Shown here one piece after another: positions 16,668 to 25,430 of a stretch of 64,000 nucleotides of DNA (within the stretch, counting starts at the first letter, position 1; each line of letters opens with the position of its first letter). Source of the DNA: an uncultured bacterium (lineage in GTDB: Bacteria > Planctomycetota > UBA8742 > UBA2392); assembly GCA_938014885.1 (NCBI GenBank), contig CALLQI010000003.1, positions 310,001 through 374,000 of the forward strand, written 5' to 3'. A program made the translations under genes and the position numbers. The notes beneath the pieces were generated by a model. The model worked only from the letters and a program-made list of their open reading frames with translations. It made no database searches and had not been told where the DNA came from.

Positions 16668-18722
16668 ATGTCTGACGACTTTGAAGATGACCTGCTGCAG
16701 GAACGGATCAAGACGAACGTCTTTGACCCGGTGCTGCTGCGCCGCATGCTGCGCTACGCCAAGCCGTACAAACAGCGCATTTCGGCGGGGGTCGGGCTGG
16801 TGCTGCTGAGTGCCTGCTGTGCCGTGCTTCCGCCGCTGCTGGTGGGTGCGATGGTTGATCTTGTGTTCGGCACCGGCAAGTCGCTGCCGGGCGACGTTGT
16901 ATCGCGCGTACTGGGCTGGTTCCATGTGGGCGGGCAAGAGGCGATCCGTGCCATGCCCAACGGCTCGAAGTTGATCCTGTTCGGCATCATCTTTCTTTGT
17001 CTGCGCAGCTGTGCCTTTTTCATCGACTGGGGCAACGCTTATCTGCTGACGGGCTTGGGCCAGCGCGTGCTGTATGACATCCGCGTGGAACTGTTCACCC
17101 ACGTGCAGAACCTTTCGCTGTCGTTCTTTCACCGCAACCCGGTGGGCCGCCTGGTCAACCGCGTGTCGTTCGATGTGTCGGCCCTTGAGCGCATGTTCAG
17201 CGTCGCGGTCGTGATGTTGACCAAAGACGCGATGATGCTGTCCACGATCATCGTGCTGCTGCTGATCATTGACGTGAAGCTGGCGTTGATCGTGCTTTCC
17301 GTGCTGCCATTCATGGTGATCGCGACGCTGATCTTCCGGCGCTACTCGCGCGGCGCGTACCGGCGCTGGTACGCGGCCCAGTCGCGCCTCAACGCGTTCA
17401 TGGCCGAAAGCATGGCCGGCGTGCGCGTGGTGCAGCTGTTCCACAAAGAAAAGCGCAACGAGCAAGCCTACGAGAACATCGCCGGCGAGTTCCGCACCCA
17501 TTTCATTGCCCAGCGCCGGGCGTGGGCGTACTTCCGTCCCGTCGCAACCACCCTCAGCGCCGCGGGGATCGGACTGGTGCTGTGGTTCTGCGGCGACGCT
17601 GTGCTGCGCGGCCAGGGCCTGACGCCCGTCGAAATGGCGGCCGTCGGCGCGATCAGCGTGGGTGTGCTGGTCAGCTATCTGCAATACGCCGAACTGTTCT
17701 TCACCCCGATCCGCGACATCACGGAAAAGTTCGACATCATCGTCGGCGCCATGACCAGCGCCGAGCGCATCTTCACGATCCTGGATGAAAAGCGCGAAGT
17801 CATCGACCAGCCCGGCGCCAAAGACTTCGGCCGCATCACCGGTGCCGTTGCCTTTGACGACGTGCACTTTGAATACAAGCCCGGCGAGCCCGTGCTGCGC
17901 GGCGTCAGCTTCAGCATCGAGCCCGGGCAGACTGTCGCCATTGTCGGCCACACCGGGGCGGGCAAGACGACCATCATCAACTTGGTCAGCCGCTTCTACG
18001 ACGTGCAGGGCGGCCGCGTGCTCGTGGACGGCCGCAACGCGCGCGACTACACGCTGGCGGGCCTGCGCCGCAATGTGGCCGTGGTGCACCAGGATGTGTT
18101 CCTGTTCGCGGGCACAATCCTTGAGAACTTGACGCTGGGCGACGAGAGCATCCCGCGTGAGCGGGTGATTGAGGCCTGCCGGCAGGTCGGCGCCCATCCG
18201 TTCATTGAGCGGCTGCCGGGCGGCTATGATTCGAAGGTGGAAGAAGGCGGCAAGACCTTCAGCGCCGGCGAGCGGCAGTTGCTGAGCTTTGCACGGGCAT
18301 TGGTGTTTGACCCGGCAATCCTGATCCTGGATGAGGCCACCAGCAGCATCGACACGCATACGGAAGAATTGATCCAGGCCGCGCTCAGCAAGCTGACGAA
18401 GGGGCGCACCAGCATCGTGATCGCGCACCGGCTCAGCACGATCCAGCGCGCCAACCGGATCCTGGTGATGCACAAGGGCAAACTGGCCGAAAGCGGCACG
18501 CACCAGCAGTTGCTGGCGCAGCGCGGCATCTATCACCGGCTGTACGAGCTGCAGTACAACGCGCTGGAAGACACGCCCAAAGAGCCCGAGCAGGCACCGG
18601 AGCCAGTGGTGCCGGAAGAAGTAGCCTCAACCAGAAGCTCAGGTGCCATGCGAGCCGCAGCAGCCGCCATGCCCCACGCCAACGTAAAGCGGGCAGCGGA
18701 AGACGCCGAACGGGACAAGTAG
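16668..18722 (+). CDS. ABC exporter half-transporter, catalytic subunit
   Basis: The 684-residue partner of the preceding gene has a TM domain over about residues 30-350 and an NBD with Walker A GHTGAGKTT near residue 427. Walker B is canonical (ILILDEATSSID, catalytic Glu present near residue 556). The signature is non-canonical FSAGERQ near 530. In a heterodimer this altered signature would face the Asp-type Walker B of the first subunit, so both defects fall in the same ATP site. That is the expected arrangement of an asymmetric exporter. A charged C-terminal tail of about 60 residues follows. Likely substrate: drug, lipid or peptide, unknown. Confidence 0.9.
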   Translation: MSDDFEDDLLQERIKTNVFDPVLLRRMLRYAKPYKQRISAGVGLVLLSACCAVLPPLLVGAMVDLVFGTGKSLPGDVVSRVLGWFHVGGQEAIRAMPNGSKLILFGIIFLCLRSCAFFIDWGNAYLLTGLGQRVLYDIRVELFTHVQNLSLSFFHRNPVGRLVNRVSFDVSALERMFSVAVVMLTKDAMMLSTIIVLLLIIDVKLALIVLSVLPFMVIATLIFRRYSRGAYRRWYAAQSRLNAFMAESMAGVRVVQLFHKEKRNEQAYENIAGEFRTHFIAQRRAWAYFRPVATTLSAAGIGLVLWFCGDAVLRGQGLTPVEMAAVGAISVGVLVSYLQYAELFFTPIRDITEKFDIIVGAMTSAERIFTILDEKREVIDQPGAKDFGRITGAVAFDDVHFEYKPGEPVLRGVSFSIEPGQTVAIVGHTGAGKTTIINLVSRFYDVQGGRVLVDGRNARDYTLAGLRRNVAVVHQDVFLFAGTILENLTLGDESIPRERVIEACRQVGAHPFIERLPGGYDSKVEEGGKTFSAGERQLLSFARALVFDPAILILDEATSSIDTHTEELIQAALSKLTKGRTSIVIAHRLSTIQRANRILVMHKGKLAESGTHQQLLAQRGIYHRLYELQYNALEDTPKEPEQAPEPVVPEEVASTRSSGAMRAAAAAMPHANVKRAAEDAERDK

Positions 18723-18828
18723 ACTGGTCTGGCGTGCGTTTGTCTGGCATGTGAATCCAAAGTGGTACGCGCGCCCCGCGCGTGTCCCCAGCCTTTCGGC
18801 TGGGTCTGAACGGCGGATGTGCACTGGT

Positions 18829-18926
18829 CACAGAGCACCGAGCACTGAGCACCGAGCACCGAGCACTGAGCACCGAGCACCGAGCACTGAGCACCGAGCA
18901 CCGAGCACTGAGCACCGAGCACCGAC
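18829..18926. repeat. heptamer repeat array (CACCGAG/CACTGAG)
   Basis: Fourteen uninterrupted 7-mers run from CACAGAG at 18829 to CACCGAC at 18920-18926. Most are CACCGAG, with CACTGAG at every third position, so a 21-nt superperiod is visible. Any reading frame gives a seven-residue repeat, which explains repetitive ORFs here that should not be called genes. It lies between the ABC exporter and its terminator. Confidence 0.85.
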
Positions 18927-18933
18927 AAAACAC

Positions 18934-18967
18934 AACCGGCGCGTTTCCGCGCCGGTTGGCTTTTGCT
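18934..18967. terminator. bidirectional terminator
   Basis: A perfect 10-bp stem (aaccggcgcg / cgcgccggtt) has a 4-nt loop. It is followed by ggcttttg on the plus strand and by tgtgttttg on the minus strand. It serves the ABC exporter unit (+) and the converging lipoprotein gene (-). Confidence 0.75.
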
Positions 18968-18984
18968 GTCCGCTTAGCGGTGAA

Positions 18985-19707
18985 TTACCACTTGAGCAGC
19001 GGGGCGGCGTCAGTGCCGGCCGCGGTGAGCGACTGGCTGAAGCTGCCCGATTCCATCTTGATGATCTTGTTGAACCAGCCGTTGTCGGCCATCCAGGTCT
19101 TGGATTCGGTGCCGCCAGCGTTGGTGATCCAGATCTTGCCGCTGAACTTCATGCCGGCCATCTCGAGATCAGTGAAGGCTTCTTCCTTGACGTCGGCCGT
19201 GGCGCCGGTGCAGCCGCCGCAAGCGGGGGCCGGCTTTTCCATGACCTGAATTTCCTTCGGGGCTTCGCCGGTCTTGCCGATCCAAGCCTTGGTGACGTTG
19301 GCTTCGCCTTCAGCAGCGCCCAGGTTGACTTCGTAGGCGATGGTGTAGTCCGAAACCATGTATTCGCTGTCCATCTTCATCTGGTTTTCGATGATCGCGG
19401 TGCTGCCGTCGATCTTCGTAACCTGCCAGCGGGTGACATTCTTCATGCCCGACATTTCGTAGGACATTTCCCAGTACTGGCCGGCCGCGGGTTCAGCGTG
19501 AACCTGGACCCAGTAGCTGGCCTTCATGGTGCCGTTGACGTACATGTCGATGGTGCTCTGGCTGCCGTCCATCTTGCTGCTGCCACCGCTGCAGCCACCG
19601 CCGCAACCGTCGCCGCCGCTGTCGCCACCGTCAGTGCCGCTGCCGCCGCCGCAAGCTGCCAGTGAACACACGCCCATGAACGCAATAGCTGCAAAAAGCT
19701 TCTTCAT
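18985..19707 (-). CDS. Gly/Cys-rich lipoprotein
   Basis: The 240-residue protein starts at 19707 with AGGAG 9 nt upstream. The signal MKKLFAAIAFMGVCSLAACGGG ends in lipobox LAAC. A Gly/Asp/Ser linker containing clustered Cys (GDGCGGGCSGG) follows. The body is beta-rich (STIDMYVNGTMKASYWVQVHAE, GQYWEMSYEMSG) and carries another CGGC near residue 165. The two CxxxC/CxxC-type clusters could bind metal or form disulfides. Converges with the ABC exporter. Function unknown. Confidence 0.7.
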   Translation of the reverse strand: MKKLFAAIAFMGVCSLAACGGGSGTDGGDSGGDGCGGGCSGGSSKMDGSQSTIDMYVNGTMKASYWVQVHAEPAAGQYWEMSYEMSGMKNVTRWQVTKIDGSTAIIENQMKMDSEYMVSDYTIAYEVNLGAAEGEANVTKAWIGKTGEAPKEIQVMEKPAPACGGCTGATADVKEEAFTDLEMAGMKFSGKIWITNAGGTESKTWMADNGWFNKIIKMESGSFSQSLTAAGTDAAPLLKW

Positions 19708-19892
19708 AATCAGATACTCCTGAAAGGTGATAGGATCGCTGAGCGACTAATTCCGTCCCCATGTGGGAAAGGGGGAGTCTAGGGAGCGACCACAGACACT
19801 GCAATAGGCAACATTTCACCTTTCACACGAATTTGTTCCCGGCCCACCCTTTTGCTAGCCTGCACTAACTTACTGCCCCAAAGGGGTTTACG

Positions 19893-20810
19893 TTGAGCAC
19901 CTTGGGTTATCGCTGGCTTTCCGCGCCGGGACTTTCCGCCCTGTCCCTGCTGCTGCTGAACCCGCAGGGTGCCGAAAGTCTGGGGATAACTGCCACACCT
20001 GCGCCAAGACTTTTGACCTGGCAGAGCAACGGGTTGCAGATTGACCAGGTGCTGGTCGCCGCCTGCCCCGGCGGGGTGATTTTGTGCCTGCACGGCGGCC
20101 GCGCCACGCGCGAATCAGCCCAGCAAGTGCTTGACGCTGCGGGCCTTGTGCCCGCCGACCTGACCCCCTTCGACGTCCCGCCCGCGGCCCGCCCCATGCT
20201 GGCCCTGCTGCCAAGGCTCGAGTCGCCTTTGGCCGTGCACTGGGCACTTGGCCCCCTGCGTGGCGCCAAGCCCGGGCCGGCAACGGCCGCCGCGGAAGCC
20301 TGCGTTCGCCACCTGCTGACGCCGCCCCGGGTCCAGCTTTGGGGCCCCGCGAACTCAGGCAAGTCCAGCCTGCTCAATGCCATGTGTGGCCATGACGTAG
20401 CCCGCACCGGCCCTGAGGCCGGGCTTACCCGCGATGTGCTGGAAGCCTCCTTCCTTTACAGGGGGGTGAAGGTCCGCATCTTTGACGCACCGGGCCAACT
20501 GCCGGGGGCCACAGGTCTTGAGGCCGCCGCGCTGGCACTGGCTGAAGACTGGCGCAGACAGGCTGACCTGACCCTTGAGCTTGTGCCGCCCGGCCACACG
20601 CCGCAAGGAGTTGGGCTGGTGCTGTACAGCCAGTCCGACCGCGACCCGGCACGGCGCACCCCCGCCGTCTCGGTCTACGACAGCGCCAGCGTGCAGACTG
20701 TGAAGGAAATGCTGGTGAATGAGCTGCTGGGGCCGGTGCTGCTGGTCCCGCCTGAGCAACAGGTACTGCCGGAATCCGTTGTGGCTGTTGCGGCCGCGCT
20801 TGCGTTTTAG
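19893..20810 (+). CDS. MnmE-related GTPase, C-terminally short
   Basis: The 305-residue protein starts at TTG behind aagggg. Residues 45-100 resemble the MnmE tetrahydrofolate-binding N-domain (VILCLHGGRATRESAQQVLDAAG). Residues about 145-250 resemble its G-domain: P-loop WGPANSGKSSLLNAMCG, AGLTRDVLEASFLYRGVKVRIFDAPGQ in place of GTTRD...DTAG, then GLEAAALALAEDW. The NKxD motif is not evident and the C-terminal helical domain with the MnmE Cys is missing. So it is a paralogue, probably not the tRNA-modification enzyme itself. pyrR follows after 35 bp. Confidence 0.65.
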   Translation: MSTLGYRWLSAPGLSALSLLLLNPQGAESLGITATPAPRLLTWQSNGLQIDQVLVAACPGGVILCLHGGRATRESAQQVLDAAGLVPADLTPFDVPPAARPMLALLPRLESPLAVHWALGPLRGAKPGPATAAAEACVRHLLTPPRVQLWGPANSGKSSLLNAMCGHDVARTGPEAGLTRDVLEASFLYRGVKVRIFDAPGQLPGATGLEAAALALAEDWRRQADLTLELVPPGHTPQGVGLVLYSQSDRDPARRTPAVSVYDSASVQTVKEMLVNELLGPVLLVPPEQQVLPESVVAVAAALAF

Positions 20811-20845
20811 GCCGATGCCGCGACAATCTTCACCCCAAGGGCGGA

Positions 20846-21376
20846 GTGACTGTGACTTCCAAGGTTCTCTACACTGCGGCAGAAATAGAAAAGGCGATCG
20901 GACGCCTCGTTGAGGCCGTGCTTGCCCGGCCCGAGCCGCCGGTGCTGGTCGGCATACATACCCACGGCGTGCCGCTGGCGCACCGGCTGGCAGCCGGGAT
21001 CGAGAAGCGCATCGGCTCCCGGCCGATCGACGGCACCGTGGACATTACCCTGTACCGCGACGACCTTGCCGGCCGCGCGCTGCCGCAGGTGAAGGGCAGC
21101 GACGTGCCCGACGACATCGAAGGCAAGCGTGTCGTGCTGGTCGATGACGTGCTGTTCACCGGCCGCACGATCCGCGCCGCGCTGACAGAACTTGCCGACT
21201 ACGGCCGGCCGCAACGTATTGAGTTGTGCGTGCTGGTGGACCGTGGCCTGCGCGAGCTGCCGATTGCCGCTGACTATGTAGGCTTCACGGTGGCCACAAA
21301 GCCGACACAGAAGATTCGCCTAAGCCTGACGGAAACGGGCGCGCCGCAAGACCAGATTGAGCTGATCGGGGCCTGA
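20846..21376 (+). CDS. pyrR: PyrR-type phosphoribosyltransferase/regulator
   Basis: The 176-residue protein has the type I phosphoribosyltransferase fold. The PRPP loop is VVLVDDVLFTGRTIRAAL. DITLYRDDL and GTVDITLYR match PyrR, which attenuates pyr mRNA in response to UMP and has uracil phosphoribosyltransferase activity. GTG at 20846 or GTG at 20852 could be the start; the spacing from aagggcgga does not settle it. No pyr biosynthetic gene or obvious PyrR-binding attenuator lies beside it, so it may act in trans or as a UPRTase. Confidence 0.9.
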   Translation: MTVTSKVLYTAAEIEKAIGRLVEAVLARPEPPVLVGIHTHGVPLAHRLAAGIEKRIGSRPIDGTVDITLYRDDLAGRALPQVKGSDVPDDIEGKRVVLVDDVLFTGRTIRAALTELADYGRPQRIELCVLVDRGLRELPIAADYVGFTVATKPTQKIRLSLTETGAPQDQIELIGA

Positions 21377-21400
21377 CAGCTGATACTACGGAGCAAACTT

Positions 21401-22375
21401 ATGAAGAAATACTTGTGCGCGGCGCTGCTGCTGATGACCGGGGGCGCGCTGCTGGTTTCGATGCAGGACACGTTGCAGGTACCGCAGGCCCAGGACGGCC
21501 GCATGCCGCAATTGGCGGCGGACAAGATTGATGTTGCCGATGGCAAGAACGCCTTCGTGGCCGAGCTGAATGAATTCTGGAAGGCACGCGGCTCAATCGA
21601 GTTGACCACGCATCACAACAAGGACCTCGATGGCCCCAAGGTAACGATGCGCGCGGCCCACGACGGTGAGCACGTGTACATCATGGCCCAGTGGAAGGAC
21701 GCTACGCAAAGCTTCACGAAGAAGGCATGGCTGTTCAAGGACGGCAAGTGGACGCGCCAGGAAGGCGACGAAGACCGCATCGCGATTGCCTTCAACATGA
21801 ACGCCGAAGGCTTTGCAGAAAAGGGCTGCACGGTGCTGTGCCACTCCGGCCAGATGGGCACCAAGAACAAGGATGAGAAAGCCGACATGTGGCACTGGAA
21901 GGCCGCGCGCGGCGGCCAAAGCGGCTGGTGCGATGAGCAGGTGTTCATCCACGTGGCCGAAGCAGACAGCCGCGGCAACGACGCCGGCAAAGGCTCGTAC
22001 ACCGACAACGTGAACGCGGACAAGACCGCACCCACGCATGTGTGGAAGAAAGACGCCAAGCGTGAGGGCGACCTGAACGCTGACAACAGCGAGGCCATCA
22101 GCGCGGACTTCAAGCCGGAAGAGGGCTACACGGTGCCGTCAGTGCTGATCCGCAACCCGGAAGGCAGCCGCGGCGATGTGACCTGCGTGTCGAAGTGGGC
22201 CGATAGCACGTGGACCGTCGTGTTCAAGCGCAAGCTGAAGACAGGCAACGATGACGACGCGCAGTTTGAGGCCGGCAAGGCCATCGACTTCGCGATTGCG
22301 GTGCTCGACAACAAGGGCGTCAGCAAGGGCCACGACCACGCGAAGTCGGGCCCGCGCAAGTTGACGCTGAAGTAG
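21401..22375 (+). CDS. exported ethylbenzene-dehydrogenase-like cytochrome with CX3CH motif
   Basis: The 324-residue protein has an N-terminal signal (MKKYLCAALLLMTGGALLVS). The body resembles the heme-binding domain of ethylbenzene/DMSO-reductase gamma subunits: VTMRAAHDGEHVYIMAQWKD, DRIAIAFNMNAEGFAEKGC, and a final FAIAVLDNKG...GHDHAKSGPRKLTL. A single heme-like motif, CTVLCH, is CX3CH rather than CxxCH. It heads a run of envelope genes, 25 bp after pyrR and 14 bp before the AstE-like gene. A role in respiratory electron transfer is inferred. Confidence 0.75.
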   Translation: MKKYLCAALLLMTGGALLVSMQDTLQVPQAQDGRMPQLAADKIDVADGKNAFVAELNEFWKARGSIELTTHHNKDLDGPKVTMRAAHDGEHVYIMAQWKDATQSFTKKAWLFKDGKWTRQEGDEDRIAIAFNMNAEGFAEKGCTVLCHSGQMGTKNKDEKADMWHWKAARGGQSGWCDEQVFIHVAEADSRGNDAGKGSYTDNVNADKTAPTHVWKKDAKREGDLNADNSEAISADFKPEEGYTVPSVLIRNPEGSRGDVTCVSKWADSTWTVVFKRKLKTGNDDDAQFEAGKAIDFAIAVLDNKGVSKGHDHAKSGPRKLTLK

Positions 22376-22389
22376 CGGGGAATCGCACG

Positions 22390-23160
22390 ATGCGCCCTGT
22401 AGCAGTCATATGCCCCGCGATTTTGTGCCTGCTGCTGTGTGCGGCCTGCGCAAGCCACGCGCCGTCGAATCAGCCACAACCGGCGGCGAACAACGCAACG
22501 ACTCCGCAGCCTGAGCCCGAGCCGGAACCTCAGCCCGAGCCCGAGCCGCCGGCGCCCAAGCTGCGCCGCGACATCGTTGTCACCACCGGAGTCCACGGCA
22601 ATGAACCCAGCGGCTGGCTGGTGCAGGATGAACTGATCGAGATGGGATTCGTCGTGTTCGGGCCCTGCAATCCGTGGGGCATCCAGAACAACTCGCGCTT
22701 TCTCGAAGACGGCCGCGACCTGAACCGCAGCTTCAACGCCGACGACTGCCCCGAGGCCGACGCGGTGAAGGCCTTCCTGGCCGCCAACCCGCCGCCGTTC
22801 CTGCTGGACCTGCACGAAGACCCCGACGGCAAAGGTGCCTACCTGATCCAGCATGGGCCCAACGACCCAATCGGCCGCGAGATCATCGACGCGCTCAAGA
22901 GCGAGTTCGAGTTCGACCCGGCGCCCCGATTTTCGGTCGTGAAGGGTGAAGACGGTCTGCTGCTGCCCAATCAATCCGTGCTCAACTTCATGAAGCTGGG
23001 CGGCGTGTGGGGTCTGGGATACCACGCCTGGCTCACTTACGGCTGCACAGCCATTGTCGTCGAGTGCCCCGGCACCTGGCCCGAAGAAAAGCGCAAGCGC
23101 TACCAGCTGCGGGTCTGCGAAGAGGCCCGGCGCATCTTCAGCGAACGCCACCCGAAGTAA
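22390..23160 (+). CDS. AstE/M14-like zinc metallohydrolase lipoprotein
   Basis: The 256-residue protein has a lipoprotein signal (MRPVAVICPAILCLLLCAAC) and a Pro/Glu repeat linker. Residues 62-76 contain the zinc motif TGVHGNEPSG (His and Glu ligands). GRDLNRSF is the substrate-Arg loop, LLDLHEDPDG gives the third ligand, and TAIVVECPG carries the likely catalytic Glu. This matches the succinylglutamate desuccinylase/aspartoacylase branch of M14 peptidases. Being membrane-anchored outside the cytoplasm, it is more likely an envelope amidase or carboxypeptidase than an arginine-catabolism enzyme. Confidence 0.75.
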   Translation: MRPVAVICPAILCLLLCAACASHAPSNQPQPAANNATTPQPEPEPEPQPEPEPPAPKLRRDIVVTTGVHGNEPSGWLVQDELIEMGFVVFGPCNPWGIQNNSRFLEDGRDLNRSFNADDCPEADAVKAFLAANPPPFLLDLHEDPDGKGAYLIQHGPNDPIGREIIDALKSEFEFDPAPRFSVVKGEDGLLLPNQSVLNFMKLGGVWGLGYHAWLTYGCTAIVVECPGTWPEEKRKRYQLRVCEEARRIFSERHPK

Positions 23161-23248
23161 GCGGGCCGGCCCTGCCACATTGCCTGCAGGCGCATAGCAC
23201 CTCGTTGCAAACTTGACTTGCGTCATCCTTGCGGGTTTGCTGTAGGCC

Positions 23249-23962
23249 ATGATTCGCGCTCGCATAGTGCTTGCGTTGGCTGCCATCGCCCTAGGCGTCT
23301 TTGTCGGTGTGGTTGTCCGAGGCCAGCCCGCGCACCTGCCCACGGCCCAGTTCGTGAACGCGGCCGAAGCCAAGGACGGCGATTGGCAGTGGGCCGACCA
23401 GGCCAAAGGCACCGTGAAGGGCCGCCTCAACTTCAGCGCCAAGCGTCCCAACCAGCCCATCGTCGTGTACCTGTTGCGCGTCGAAGGCGACGCCAAGGCC
23501 CCGGTGCAGGGTAAGTACACCGTTCCGGCCACGCAGAAGATCAGCCAGAAGGGCGCGAAGTTTGAGCCTTCGTTTGCGGTGCTGGTCCGCAACCAGACCG
23601 TCGAGTTCCTGAACGATGAGGAGAAGGAGATCAGCCACAACGTCTATTTCCTCGGCGACGTGGAAGTGGACCTGGGCATTTTTGACCAGAACGAAAGCCG
23701 CGATCACACCTTCGACAAGTACGGCGAGGTCAGCGTCCATTGCAGCATCCACAAACGCATGGACGGCAAGTTCTTCGTGGCCCCCAACCCGGCCTACGCG
23801 CTGCTGGATGGCAACACCGACACCTTTGAGATTACCGGCGTGCCCGTGGGCACCTGGCGCGTGCTGACCTGGCAGAAGCAAAAGCGCTTCAAGGACCATG
23901 ACGCCACCATCGAAGTGAAGGCCGACACCGTGTCTGACATCACCGTGGAGATGACCCGTTGA
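23249..23962 (+). CDS. exported cupredoxin-domain protein
   Basis: The 237-residue protein has an N-terminal signal or anchor (MIRARIVLALAAIALGVFVGVVV). A plastocyanin-like domain occupies residues about 60-190. VLVRNQTVEFLNDEEKEISHNVYF gives the first copper His, and GEVSVHCSIHKRMDGKF gives Cys, His and Met ligands of a type 1 copper site. The C-terminal strands (TFEITGVPVGTWRVLTWQ) resemble the carboxypeptidase-regulatory-like extension common to these planctomycete and methylotroph proteins. Its stop overlaps the next gene's TTG start. Likely a periplasmic electron carrier. Confidence 0.82.
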   Translation: MIRARIVLALAAIALGVFVGVVVRGQPAHLPTAQFVNAAEAKDGDWQWADQAKGTVKGRLNFSAKRPNQPIVVYLLRVEGDAKAPVQGKYTVPATQKISQKGAKFEPSFAVLVRNQTVEFLNDEEKEISHNVYFLGDVEVDLGIFDQNESRDHTFDKYGEVSVHCSIHKRMDGKFFVAPNPAYALLDGNTDTFEITGVPVGTWRVLTWQKQKRFKDHDATIEVKADTVSDITVEMTR

Positions 23963-24630
23963 AGTATGCAACCTGCCTGCTTGTGCTGGCGTTTCTTGCC
24001 GGCTGCGCCTCGACCCCGCCCGTGCCCGCGCCCGACGCCGGCAAGGGCAACGCGCTGATCGAGTTCCGCCTGCTCAAGCGTGTGGCCGAAACCAACGTCG
24101 CCGACGAGTACGCCGTGCGGCGTGAGATGCACACCCGCGGCGCGACGCTTAGTGACATGGTGATCGTGCTGGAGGGCGGCAGCGGCCCGGCCACCACGCC
24201 GACGGCCACGGAAATCGCGCTGACCGAAAACGGGTTTTCGCGCCGGCAACTGTTGCTGAAGAAGGGCGGCAAGCTGACCCTGACCAACAAGCGTGATCGT
24301 GAGCTGGTGATCCTCGGCTTCAGCCGCGAAGGCAATGAAGTCGCGGCCGCGCTGAAACCCGGCGAGTCGCGCACGCTGGAAGTGCCGCACGTTGGCGACT
24401 ATGAGGTCGTCACCGAGGCCGACAACGGCGCCTACGCGGTGATGCACGTGGTGGACACCGACCAGGGTTGGATGGGCAGCAGCGATGAACTGGCGCTGTT
24501 CCGCAATCTGGCACCCGGCCGCTACAAGGCCAGCGCGTGGTCGTCGCGGGCATTGGCCTGGAGCAGCGAGTTTGACGTGGCAGCAGGCGAAACCGCCAGC
24601 AAGCGGGCCGAGATCAAGGTAGCCAAGTAG
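23959..24630 (+). CDS. cupredoxin-operon lipoprotein A
   Basis: The 223-residue protein starts at TTG in TTGA, overlapping the upstream stop by 4 nt and implying coupling. The signal KYATCLLVLAFLAGCAS has lipobox LAGC. The body is beta-rich with a cupredoxin-like order (RQLLLKKGGKLTLTNKRDRELVILGF), but I see no Cys-His-Met copper set. ELALFRNLAPGRYKASAWSSR repeats a pattern in the next gene (EPAVFNNLNPGNYELIVIPPR), so the two are paralogues. Perhaps an accessory or binding partner of the cupredoxin. Function unknown. Confidence 0.65.
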   Translation: MKYATCLLVLAFLAGCASTPPVPAPDAGKGNALIEFRLLKRVAETNVADEYAVRREMHTRGATLSDMVIVLEGGSGPATTPTATEIALTENGFSRRQLLLKKGGKLTLTNKRDRELVILGFSREGNEVAAALKPGESRTLEVPHVGDYEVVTEADNGAYAVMHVVDTDQGWMGSSDELALFRNLAPGRYKASAWSSRALAWSSEFDVAAGETASKRAEIKVAK

Positions 24631-24641
24631 GCAGCGGACGC

Positions 24642-25385
24642 ATGAATCGATTCGCACCCATCCTGTTGCTTCTGCTGGCCGCTTGCGGCACGACGCAGAA
24701 GCTGCCTGACCCGGCACCGGGCACAGGCCAGATTGTGGTGCGGCTTGAGGGCGCGGCGCGGGAAGGAGTACGCGGACCGGCCCGCGAAGACAAAGTGGGC
24801 GAGTACGAGATCACCAGCGAAAGTGTCGAAAAGGGCCGCGACTTCGAACGCGTGAACTACGGCGCGATCGAAGACGTCGTCGTGCTGTGCAGCAGCGGCA
24901 GCGGCCCGACCCGCCAGACGCTGCCGATCGGCCCGTTCGGCCCCGAGCGCAAGCAGCTTGCGCTGTCCCTGTCCGGCACCGAGCCCGCGATCTTGCAGCT
25001 CAACAACCGCCGCGAAGGCGCCCAAACCATCTGGGCCGTGCCGCGAGACGAATTCGCGGGCATGAGCTACGAGGCCGCGCCTGCGCTGGACATTACGGTC
25101 GCCGCCAAGGGCAGTGCGGAGCTGAAGTTTAGCCTGGCCGGCGTGTACGACCTGTTCTGTGACGAAGACGAGTACTTTGAATGCACGGTGTACGTCGTTG
25201 TAGGCGGAAGCTGGACCGGCCCTTCCAGTGAACCCGCCGTGTTCAACAACCTCAACCCGGGCAACTACGAGTTGATCGTAATCCCGCCCCGCCTGCCCGT
25301 GCAGCAGCACAAAGCGACAGTTACAGTGGGTCAGCGCAGCGAAGTAAAGGCGCGCCTGACCGTGAACACCCTGCCCCGCAAGTAG
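24642..25385 (+). CDS. cupredoxin-operon lipoprotein B
   Basis: The 247-residue protein has a lipoprotein signal MNRFAPILLLLLAACG with lipobox LAAC. It is a paralogue of the preceding lipoprotein: both have GSGP followed by a basic Gln/Leu-rich strand, a central beta sandwich, and a late F-N-L-N/A-P-G-N/R-Y motif. One pair of Cys lies in DLFCDEDEYFECTVY. It starts 11 bp after lipoprotein A, so it belongs to the same operon. Function unknown. Confidence 0.62.
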   Translation: MNRFAPILLLLLAACGTTQKLPDPAPGTGQIVVRLEGAAREGVRGPAREDKVGEYEITSESVEKGRDFERVNYGAIEDVVVLCSSGSGPTRQTLPIGPFGPERKQLALSLSGTEPAILQLNNRREGAQTIWAVPRDEFAGMSYEAAPALDITVAAKGSAELKFSLAGVYDLFCDEDEYFECTVYVVVGGSWTGPSSEPAVFNNLNPGNYELIVIPPRLPVQQHKATVTVGQRSEVKARLTVNTLPRK

Positions 25386-25430
25386 CCCCGCCTGTTGCTT
25401 TGTTGACCGGCAGCTTTGACACTGGGCGCC

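Noticed and set aside
16632..18536. Long antisense ORF of 634 codons over the second ABC gene
   Set aside because: Shadow of high-GC codon bias; Arg/His/Gln-rich with no motif. The same applies to long antisense frames at 6066-7904, 15018-16202, 22126-23640 and 26076-27296.
18829..18926. CRISPR-like array
   Set aside because: The units are 7 nt with no unique spacers and no cas genes nearby; it is tandem repeat DNA.
18782..19249. ORF with seven-residue repeats (STEHRAL type)
   Set aside because: The repeat is the 7-nt heptamer array read as protein; all three frames give similar repeats, so it is not a gene.
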